DNA from: Diplocarpon mali
Lineage: Eukaryota > Ascomycota > Leotiomycetes > Helotiales > Drepanopezizaceae
Direction of reading: 5' to 3'
Length of the DNA: 64,000 bases
NCBI GenBank assembly: GCA_024741835.1
Contig: JAENRP010000053.1
Span: forward strand, 128,715-192,714
The notes under the pieces are model-generated. The model was given only the letters and a program-made list of their open reading frames with translations, made no database searches and was not told where the DNA came from. Below are positions 1-8,770 of the stretch, in pieces. The number at the start of each line of letters is the position of its first letter. Within the stretch, counting starts at the first letter, position 1. Position numbers and translations under genes: made by a program.

Positions 1-1506
1 GGTGAGAGGAGCAGGATGGTACCACTCCGGCAGCCTTATCAGATGGCAGCGGGCGGACCCGTTGAGAGCGAGCAGGATGATGGTGCCTTTCCAGAAACAT
101 TGGGACCTGGTTCGCTACGGGAATACCGACCTAAGAAGCCCCAATATATATATATATATTTTCCTTATTAGTGTCTGACAATTTTCTTTCTGCCCTCGAG
201 CTTCTCCCGGCCCTCGATTGTACGAAATAGTCATGAAAGGCAATAAGCAGGTTCGCAGGCTGAGCCATCGGTGTCCTGAAGTTCAGTGTATTGGAGACGG
301 GTCAAGGCAGTCGAGAGGCTAAAGCAGAGTACAAGCTCACGCCCCCTCCTTACGAGGCAGAGACGTTTCAGCATCGTACATACACATGCCCGATATCCAT
401 CTACAAACCAAGACCGCCGCCCTCTCACGCGTAGCATATTCACTCGGTGTATCGGAATCTCTGAAGGCTGACATCCGAAGGTCGCCTGTCACGATGGAGT
501 AGATCAGACACGCTTCCCTTGACCATATCACAGAGCTGCCCCGAGAAATTCGTTCGGATGCTGCACGCGGGTCGTTGATCCCGGCCGAGAGTCCACCGAT
601 TATCTGCATCGAGCCCCGTACGGTTTGTCGTAGTCGGCAACCTCCCCAGAAACCCCAGCTAGCCTCTGACCATGGCCCTCCCACGCCGACCTCTTCCGTT
701 CTCCCGCCAAGCTGGGAACTCTTTCGGCAAGAGAAAACTGGCCGTCTAGCATCCTGTGGGGAAGAGAAGGCTCGTCAGCGGCGGATTCTCGATCCGGGCC
801 GTCGTCTCATGTCTCATCGCCCAGCTCTCCGTTGGAAGCGTCGCGGTGCCGGTATGCCCGTCGCCTCTTGGTCAGGGGAGTCTCGGGCCCGCAACCTGAT
901 CGTATCTTCTTCGAAGCGCACATTCTGTATCTTCGTGACACGAAAATGCCCAGACACCGCGTTTGCCGACCCGAGATCAGAGCCCTTCTTCTGCGCCTCC
1001 GGAGGCATGACAGCTCATTACTCCCCCTCGCGAGGGGGAGGGTTCTCTTCAAGCTTGCCGCGAGGCGGTCATACTCTCGACCCCCTTGAGCTGGTGCTGT
1101 GAATTGGGATTATGGCTGCCCCACGAGGAGACACGATGCAAAAGGGCTTGGCACCCGAGAAAGGCTCGGCGTGAAAGTCGTGGAAAACCCCGTCGGAGGC
1201 CCCTCCTGACACGGCTCCCTGAATGCCGTAATCGAGCAGCAAGAAGCCGATGTTTATGCCGTGGAGGCCGCGCCGGGGAGCTCTTGTTGCATTCTACTCA
1301 CAACCTCAGGCAAGCAAGGCATCGTTCGTCTGTTCTCGCTTGGCTTCCACAACCTCGGCAAGAGCTTTTGGAAAAGGAATGCCGAAAGAACGCAGGCTGA
1401 GCAGGGAGTAAGTACTTTGGCTTCTACTCCAACTTCAACAGCGGTGTTTGCATTCGAGTGGGGATCAAAAAGCAATTGGAGGTGATGGTGTAAACAAAAA
1501 GACATG
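1..1506. other. Intergenic DNA, no gene seen
   Basis: Open frames here are short, overlap on both strands and match no family I know. There is a short TA run near 147-160 and a GC-rich stretch. The A-runs near 1477-1481 and 1496-1500 are T-runs on the minus strand and lie just beyond the tRNA gene. Confidence 0.5.
1496..1500 (-). terminator. Pol III T-run terminator
   Basis: Five T on the minus strand, six bases after the discriminator base. It suggests that the gene is, or recently was, a Pol III unit. Confidence 0.75.
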
Positions 1507-1517
1507 TGCGTTCGCCG

Positions 1518-1528
1518 GGAATCGAACC
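1518..1528 (-). promoter_or_regulatory. Pol III B box of tRNA-Gly
   Basis: GGTTCGATTCC on the minus strand matches the B-box consensus exactly. The partner A box is split by the D-arm insert. Its 3' half is kept next to intron bases as CCAGAGTGG, a partial match only. Confidence 0.85.
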
Positions 1529-1541
1529 CGGGGCCCATCGA

Positions 1542-1564
1542 GGCTGCGGCGGGTGTGACCCTGA
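1542..1564 (-). other. Canonical-position tRNA intron (anticodon loop, 37/38)
   Basis: This 23-nt insert lies between A37 (1565) and T38 (1541), the standard site cut by the tRNA-splicing endonuclease. The sequence repeats at the junction, so the exact edge could shift by one or two bases. Confidence 0.8.
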
Positions 1565-1587
1565 TGGCAACGATGGATTTTACCACT

Positions 1588-1640
1588 CTGGATCCGCGTT
1601 AGTATCAGTCAGATCAGGTGCTGTTCGTGGGATAACTTAC
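1588..1640 (-). other. Putative spliceosomal intron inside the tRNA-Gly D arm
   Basis: This 53-nt insert begins with GTAAGT (1640-1635), contains TACTAAC (1604-1598) and ends with CAG (1590-1588). The branch A at 1599 lies 11 nt from the 3' end. These are the best possible fungal 5' splice site, branch site and acceptor, at normal spacing. Removing it restores TGGTTT+AGTGG, the conserved tRNA-Gly A box and D arm. It is not at the tRNA-endonuclease position. Confidence 0.8.
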
Positions 1641-1653
1641 AAACCACAAACGC

Positions 1654-2600
1654 TTCTTGTCATTGGTGAATGTAACCTATTCTTATATATGTCCAGTTTC
1701 AAACTTCAAGGGGCAGTAGCCAACTAGCACCTACCAGTTTGCCGATGTCAGCCGGTAGCCACACTGCACGGGTCACCAGGGCTTTTTTTTTTTTCGAGAT
1801 CGGGCGGCTGCCGCATCGTCACTCGAGATGCTGCCCGTCAGTAACAGCAATTGAATCCTCACTACAGATTCCAACAAGCCCATCACGCCAACACCGCGTA
1901 TTTCCTCCTCAGCACACTCCCGCTCCGTCAGCCTGGCTGCATCACGAAGCGAGGCCGCCAGGGCAAGCCCGTCCGTGGGCATGGTAAGCCGAGGCGGTAC
2001 AGTCCGTTGTGAGGATCACGAGATGCCTGGACCGTGCTCGAGGAGAACGAGATTGGATACTGGCGGGCCGGCCTGGGTCTGGATCGCGCCAGGTCGACAT
2101 CTCTGCAACGGCAGAACGAGATGTAAGATCGGGCGTCGTCCGGAATCCGAATCGCCCGCCTCGACCACGGAGAGTCGGCGGAGGAGGGCACCACGATCAG
2201 AACAGTCATGTCTTTCATCCACGCCTGCGTACACCGTACGTGTAGAAACCCTCCCCCTCTTGGCGAGCTGGGCCGCGACGGTCAAACTCCGACGTCAAGG
2301 CGGACCGGAGCATCTTGATCCTGAGAAGTGTCCGAGGCACGACCGCTGCTGGCCGTACGAGAAGGAATTTCATCAAAGAGGAGCGCCCTGATCAACATTG
2401 CAGAACCAAGCTGTCGACCGGGCAAAACTACGCCGAGAGTAATTGATGGGCATGAGCCAACTGCAGTTCGTGTACTCAATTATCCGAATTCAGTAACCTT
2501 CGCTCGCGATCTCGTCAGAACCCGCACCCAGGATGTAATGCAGCAGAATGAACACCCCGCTAGAAACGCCAACCACTCAACACCACCCCCTCCGCAATCA
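1654..2600. other. Intergenic DNA, no gene seen
   Basis: Open frames of up to about 180 codons lie on both strands with low-complexity Arg/Pro/Ser content and no recognisable domain. An 11-base T run sits near 1784-1795. Confidence 0.45.
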
Positions 2601-3814
2601 TTAGGTCACCCAGTCGTGCTCGACCCGCCATGCATCACTCTGCTTCAGACCCATCGCCACAATATCACAATCCCGATGCCCCCACTTCTCCCTGAACACC
2701 CTCTTTCCATGCTCAACCGCCAACCAGATAGCCTGCTCGAAACCCACACTATCTCTATAGAACGGATCTCCTTCTCCCCCGGTTTGACGACCTTGCCATG
2801 TATTCCGTCCGCGCGGGCTCTCGTGCTTGCTCCGCTGCATGGCATCGAGCACCTCTATCAGCTTGAGTAGACTCGGCGAATGGATCTCATCTTCCTCCCA
2901 CTTGAACTTCTTGCCCTTCCTCGAGCCCGGGAGATGCAGCGCCCCCGCTGCATACTCGAGCCAGGCTTCTGTCGACGAATCCGACCCTTCAGCCCGCCGG
3001 GACACGTGCGTTTTATTGTACTCGGTCTCAGCCGCGAGTTCCTTCTCGACGGCATTCGGGTCGACGAATGATGCTTCCGGGGTGTTCTTTTTCCGGTAGA
3101 GGACCAGGAGGTCATCGAGGGAGGACGCGACGTCGAAGACCATCCCGGCCGAAACCTCTTCGATGCTATACTCGGCCATTTCGAGGCGGGCGTCTACCCA
3201 CGGTGTTAGCAGTAGGTGCGAGCCCACTAGTTGTGATTCTGGCGAGGGCGGAGCACTCACGCATATCGCAATCCGTCATGTAAAAGGGGATCGAAGTATC
3301 CCAGCCTCCGACGTCGACGAATGCCGCAACATTGACCAAGCTCAAGCGGTCGTAGGAGAAAAATCGCAACGCCCATTTGATCGGGGTCCCGGTTAGTGGC
3401 ATCGGTGTCGTCACGTTCCGCAGAGTCTCCACGCAATTTGCGTAGACAGACTTGTAGTCAGAGTAATCATGCTTTGGGTCTGAAGGCGGAAGGATCGGTA
3501 GGCCGGACTCCTCGTGCGCGGCAAAATACTGGTCTTCGAAAGATAAGGCCACAACGTCCATGTGGGACCAGAAGTAGTGGGACCATTTCGACTGGACGGA
3601 GTGCCAGAGATAGAAGTTTTGAAGCTGGGCGAAGGTGAAGAGCGTCGGTGTCACGAGGATATTGACGCCGAGGATCTCGAGCCGGGTATGGTTGAGGAAG
3701 AAAGGGTTTTGGAGGGAGAGGCGACCCTGGGCATTGGAGTCCATCACGCCTGTGTTCTCGACGACGTAGATCTTAAATTTTTTCGATCTTCGTTAGCGAG
3801 GGTTGGGACGACTG

Positions 3815-3851
<37 letters not shown>

Positions 3852-4245
3852 ATACGTCTTCTGGAGGCCATCCTGCTGTGATGTACGACACCACGACTTG
3901 CTGCAGCAATGGCCAGTTCCTCGTGAAGCCGATGAACAGCGGGGTATTCTCAGGAACGTGCTTGGAAGGCGGCCGGTTCCATGACGGGATGGGAGGAAGG
4001 TCCGCTGCAGAGCGAGCTGCTGCGGCCAGCGGAAAGTTGTCGACGACTGGACGTGCTTTGGCGGTCGGTCGCGGTTTGTATACTATGGTGTGCTCAGCTG
4101 CCGGCGCTGGAGGCATCTGCGCCACGACGTCTTGGATCCTCTCGGTGATGGAATGGGGAAGCGAGTGGTGAGGGTACACAGTCCAGAAGACGAACAGCGC
4201 GCCGACTGCTGTGAAGAGCGAATATCTCGTCCGCAGGGACCTCAT
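2601..4245 (-). CDS. Putative type II membrane glycosyltransferase
   Basis: Three exons join in phase: 4245-3856, 3771-3261 and 3193-2601, giving 497 aa. The protein starts MRSLRTRYSLFTAVGALFVF, a short basic tail followed by one hydrophobic segment, as in Golgi type II enzymes. A Pro-rich stem follows. The catalytic-like part has LFIGFTRNWPLLQQVV, then IYVVENTG, WSHMDVVAL (DxD-like site) and YMTDCDMHARLEM. The C-terminal third is charged. The pattern is that of fungal GT-A-like proteins in secretory-pathway glycan synthesis; donor and acceptor cannot be read. Both introns have a CTAAC branch site. Intron 1 (84 nt) holds a (CT)10 tract on the coding strand. The second ATG is chosen because it gives the signal anchor at the N-terminus. 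A family 2 or other fungal GT assignment is possible. Confidence 0.75.
3827..3846 (+). repeat. (AG)10 microsatellite in glycosyltransferase intron 1
   Basis: On the coding (minus) strand this is a CT tract between donor 3855 and acceptor 3772, where it could serve as the polypyrimidine tract. Confidence 0.9.
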
Positions 4246-5660
4246 CTTCCCGACTGGAAAAGATGTGATGTCAAGCTTGTCATGCACGGGAAATCCCAGG
4301 GCACACCAGCACATGCCATACAAGTCCGAGAGCGCGAGGACGCGTCGGGCTGAGAGCGTGGGAGCTTCGAGCCGGGATGGGGTGGCGTCGAAGCGAAATG
4401 GGGCAGATTATCACGATGGAACACCGCGAGCGAGAGGTGCCGCCGGAAGTCTCCCAAGCTGGGACAAGGGGATTGTTGATCTTGGGAGGGGGAGAGGAGT
4501 AATACTTTTTGATTCCCGACCCGGCGGGATGGCCTTTGTAGACAAAGCGAAGAGACCTACCTGTCCACAAACCTTTGGCTTTCTGGCTGACAGTCCCCCA
4601 CCCGTTGCTCTCCCCGGAGCCCCAGGTCGTAATAGCTCAGCCGGGTTTCAGATTGATCTGCGCTCCCACCCGGCCTGGTCCACGGTCCAAGGTTGAGCCG
4701 GAAGGATTCACTCGATTCGGGTTTCGAGAAAAAAGCCAAGGTTCAGGGCGCTGGTGCGACTGAGATGTCTCGTCGCTGGCTCGACAGCAGCGCAGCGGTG
4801 CGAGGGTGGGGGTTTCGGGTGGGGTTCTTTGCAAGGCTGCACACACGCAAGAGGGTGGAGTTGGCGGTTGGCCTGCGACGACGTACGTGGGATTTAATCT
4901 TTCCGACACCCGGGGGCGCACGGCAGGCATCGGGGCGCCGTGGCCCGGCGTCACCTCCTACTCCGGGCCGGGATGGGACGGGACGGGATGCGTTGTCCGG
5001 TCGCTGTCGTCGGGCCCGGGCCGCCACGTCGGGACCCCCGGCCCAGGTCTGCGTTGTTGACGGCCTTCTTCTTCTCGCCGGCTCCGGCGCCGCCGACAAA
5101 CCACGGGCCGCTCCCGGGCCGTGCCAGCCGAGCCGAGAGGGCGGCCGCGGCGGTCCCCCCACGGTGCCGAGAGAGGCCCGGTCGGGCCCGGCTCTCGAGA
5201 CCGTCGCGCCATGCCGTCATCGGAAAGAAATGGCAGACGGGCACCCAAGCGGAGGCAGCGCTACCAACCAGACCGAGCTTCTGCGAAGAAACCCAACCCT
5301 GACATACAGGCCATGTCCGAAGCACAGGTCCCGGCCCGGCACGGCGCAGCGACCCAGATTCAGACAGCCGGCTGCCACATGTACACAGAGACCTCCAAGC
5401 ACACATTGGACGAAAGCATGTGGTGTGTGGATTTATATTACTTGTACACGTTTCCCTGCGCAGACATANNNNNNCCCCCAGGACGAGTCGAATCCGTGGG
5501 TGGGTGTCCACGGTCACCGAGGCCCCCGTCTTACCCGGGCCGCGATTTACGTGCGGGTGGTTGAGCCTCTCCGGAGACCCCGCCAGACCCCGCTGCAGCG
5601 TTCATCTCACCTCGCGCCCCCGTCTCGCCCCATCTCCCCTCTCAAGACACCGCTCGACGA
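4246..5660. other. Intergenic DNA with assembly gap (N at 5469-5474)
   Basis: Very GC-rich, with long open frames on all strands but no domain. The longest plus-strand frame runs across the six N and cannot be trusted. Confidence 0.5.
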
Positions 5661-6296
5661 CTAGTTGCCCATCTTCTCGTTCCCCACCTCCTTCGCCTCC
5701 GCCTTCTTGCCCGCCAAGAAGGCCTGCAGCCAGCCGATGGTGTCGCCGGTGACCACCAGGCCGGTCGCGATCGCCGCCTTGCCCCACGTCACGATGCCCT
5801 CGCCGCCGACCTTCTTCACCTCGCCGCCGTAGACGGCCGCGACGTACTCGCGGCCCTCGGAGCCCTTCTTCAGCGGGAACAGCACGAGCGCCTTGCCGCC
5901 CTCGACGAGCTCGCCCGTCGGCTTCCGGACGCCGGGGAACCGCTGCTCCAGGCTGGAGAGCGTGCTGTCGCCCAGCGTGTCGGCCCGCTTGACGTACGGC
6001 GACACGTACTCGTACGGCCGCGAGAGGTAGGGCAGGAGGGGCCCCGCGAGCTTGCTGTAGCCCGTCCGGGTCAGGGAGACGGACTTGGCGCCGTAGGGGT
6101 TGGACTTGAAGGTCGAGATGCCGTCGCTGATGACGGGGTAGGAGATGAGGTGCTGCGGTGGGGGTAGTTAGGCGGGTGCTCTGGTCTTGAGTTGGGTGTT
6201 CTCCGGAGAGGAAGGGGGAGGGAGGGAGAGGAGGGGAGGGAAACGTACGCTGAGGAATGCCGAGGAGGGAGCCTCGCCGTTGACTTGGGGTGCCAT
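5661..6296 (-). CDS. CAP20/perilipin-like lipid-droplet protein
   Basis: Two exons, 6296-6249 and 6152-5661, phase 0, 179 aa. The N-terminal half reads SAFLSHLISYPVISDGISTF, then SNPYGAKS and LLPYLSRPYEYVSPYV, the signature of the fungal CAP20/MPL1 family (perilipin homologues that coat lipid droplets and affect appressorium turgor in plant pathogens). The C-terminal half has GWLQAFLAGKKAEAKE. Length matches the family (about 180 aa). The donor GTACGT and acceptor CAG join S16 to H17 exactly where homologues continue. A pathogenicity role is inference from the family; the organism's lifestyle is not known. The gene stands alone between long GC-rich spacers. Confidence 0.85.
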
Positions 6297-6621
6297 TTCG
6301 TCGTCGTGTGGTGGTTCTATGCCTGTTGAGATGCGGATGGAGTAGATTGGGGGTCGGGTCGGTCGGCAGGAGAATCTGAAGCGTACAGTCAGCTGCGACT
6401 CTTCCCCATCCGCGTACCTGTGCTGTCTTCCCGTGTGGCTCTCTGCTACCGGGCCTGGGCCTGTCCCTTACATCGCCACGCTTCCGACGAGGATCACCGC
6501 ACGAGAGGCACGACCGCGCAAGAACCAGGGCCAGCAACTCACGATGGGTGGATCACACCGTCTCTCCACAAGATGCGGGTTAGCGCAGCCGCTCCACGGG
6601 ATATCAGATTCTGGGTTATGA

Positions 6622-6686
6622 GGTGTGGGTGTGGGTGTGGGTGTGGGTGTGTGTGTGTGTCTGTGCCTGGATGTGTGTGTGTGTGT
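6622..6686 (+). repeat. GGTGTG / (GT)n simple repeat
   Basis: Four or five GGTGTG units pass into pure GT runs, with one short break near 6661-6670. Confidence 0.85.
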
Positions 6687-7229
6687 AAAGAAGGAGAATC
6701 ATCCAAAAGGCGTCGGGTCAGAAGATCAAAGCCAAAAGCGGGACGAGCATTACTCCACGTTCGCGCTCCAGCGAGGGATGGGGATGGGCATGCGCTTTAA
6801 ACACATGGCGTCCCCGTTTCCCACCAACAAGGCCGACACCACCGTCTTGGCCCTGCTCTCCTTCCTCAAACGCATGTGCCTGGGGCACGGGGGTGCGCTC
6901 CGATCTTCCCTACCCCTGTTGGAACCGGCGGCGGGTCTTCGGTACTCCCGGATGCCACCTCAAGCGGGGCGCCTGTCGTCTGTGATTGGGCAATTGGGAT
7001 ACTAGGGTCACGTGGGTACGGTCAGACGAGGGCATCGAGAAAATCACTTGGCACCTCCCACCAGCATGGGACCAGGATGAGAGCTCGCGGAAACGAATCT
7101 GCCCCATGGCGGGTGCATTTGGCTTTTGCATGTGACAGCCGCTGGCGTCATCGCCCGAGACCCTTTTTTTCTTCTTCTTCTTGTTCTTTTGAATTCTCGC
7201 TCCTCCCCCGAAATCTGTGCGTTGCCCCG

Positions 7230-7290
7230 TTTTTTCTTATCTCTCTCTCTCCCTCTCCCCCTCCCTCTCCCTCCCCTCCTCTGCCCTCTC
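7230..7290 (+). repeat. CT-rich pyrimidine tract
   Basis: Near-continuous C/T on the plus strand. Such tracts are common just upstream of fungal start sites, but no gene on the plus strand follows. Confidence 0.6.
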
Positions 7291-8589
7291 GAATCACCAC
7301 AGAACTTGTCATCGCCTCCAGCAGAACCGACGCTCCTCCTCCTCGCTCCTTCAACCCGTCCATCACATGGCTTCGGGGCGGAAGCTTCGAGCAGGATCTG
7401 CATGTGTGAGGGGGCACGTTGGCTGGCGCGGCGCGGATCCAACGGTGCAGCATACAAGGCCTTTCTGCTTCTCGACGGCACCCTCCTGGATTCTGCGACC
7501 CCCGAGTCCCCTTCCAAACGGACAGCGAGCTCGAAGCGTCTGGCAACCTGGACTTTCTCCACGCCTTGGTGTAGGGGACAGTCGGTCCTCCACCGTGGCA
7601 TGGGAACTCGCAACTTGCAGCCCGCAACTCGCCATGCGCAATGCACAATCCCCACACGAAAACCGCCGTCCCGATGCAGCGCCTGCATAGCACAGCAATC
7701 CACGGCATCCCACCGCGCAGCACAGCACAGCAAGAATCGTCCGTTTCCATAGATAAACGCTTTCACATGTCCCCCAGCCTCTTCTTCACCAGCCACACCT
7801 CGTAGCGCCCGCTATAGGACCAAGAAGAAGGCTTCAGGTCCTCCACATGGTTCGCATGTGAAAGTCCCCCCACAACGGGGCGCAGCATGCATCCCATCAT
7901 CACGAACCGCGAAACACCGCACAGCACTCCACGACATACACGAGGCACAGAAAACGGCTCAACACATCCTCTCTGGGCCTCGCCCGACGACTCCTTGACT
8001 CGTGTCAATCAGCACGCCAGCATTCCGCGACCTGCATGTCGCTCTGCATCTACCTATCAAGGTACCAGGTCCGTAGCTTATCCGCCCAGGGGCTAGGTCC
8101 GGCATCTTGGGTACGGACTGGATTGCTGGACCTCGTGTTCAATACGCCGTGTTCAAGCGCCGTCCTCTGCATCCTGCCCTCTGCACTACATTCCCATGGC
8201 ACTCCCCCAATAGCGATGCGTCCTTGGACTTGGTCGGTCCAAGGCTCTTCTCGCCGAGGAACAAATCGCCTTGCGTGTTCGAGGAGCAGAGTGCACGTGA
8301 TGTGCATACACGGACAGACACAAGTGAGTAAATGCATGTGGACACATGCATGTATACACAGGCCTACATGTACACGAGCGAGGCCGGCCTCACGTGATTA
8401 TGCGTGCTGCAGAAAGGAAGCGGAATATGGCCAACGGAGAGATCCATGGAAGAATCACGGGATGGTAGTGAGGGGGAGTGATGAGATGTGGGGTGGGCGG
8501 AGGAGTCGAAATCAGCTAGAACCAGACGAGAAATAGTCTAGAATCAGACGAGAGATGAGAGAGGAGAGGACGAATCCGGACGAGAGGCG

Positions 8590-8623
8590 AGCACAGGGGG
8601 GGAGGGAGAGGGAGAGAGAGGGG

Positions 8624-8656
<33 letters not shown>
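8590..8656 (+). repeat. GA-rich tract with (GA)n
   Basis: A purine tract with about 14 perfect GA units in its second half, just downstream of the HET gene stop. Confidence 0.85.
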
Positions 8657-8770
8657 CCTGGCAACCTGGTAACAGATGGATAGGAGCGCAATGGACCTGT
8701 CCTGCCATCCGCGGCCACGTGCAGACGACCCCCCTCGACGATCCAAGGGGCGAGTATCGTGCAGCTCCTC

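Larger units (their letters stand above)
1507..1653 (-). tRNA. tRNA-Gly (GCC) with two introns, one of spliceosomal type in the D arm
   Basis: Read on the minus strand from 1653. The acceptor 5' strand GCGTTTG (1653-1647) pairs over 7 bp, with one G-T wobble, with CGAACGC (1514-1508). The D-arm start TGGTTT (1646-1641) is interrupted at 1640-1588 and resumes as AGTGGTAAAATCC. The anticodon stem is CATCG/CGATG, the loop TTGCCAT, and the anticodon GCC is at 1568-1566. A second interruption at 1564-1542 (23 nt) sits after position 37, the usual site of nuclear tRNA introns. The T-arm CCGGG-TTCGATT-CCCGG carries a good B box, and the discriminator base is A (1507). Without the two inserts the product is 71 nt, the usual length for eukaryotic tRNA-Gly(GCC). 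A T5 run (1500-1496) follows within 7 nt, as expected for Pol III termination. The first insert splits the A box. The tRNA identity is near certain; whether the D-arm insert is spliced is inference. Confidence 0.9.
6297..8770. other. Intergenic DNA with simple repeats, no gene seen
   Basis: It holds GT-rich repeats at 6622-6686, a pyrimidine tract near 7160-7290 and a GA tract at 8590-8656. The open frames are shadows of these or of low complexity. It covers the promoter of the CAP20-like gene and the 3' side of the HET gene. Confidence 0.5.

Noticed and set aside
4693..5664. 323-codon plus-strand frame across the N gap
   Set aside because: Runs through undetermined bases, Pro/Arg-rich, no domain and high GC on all frames.
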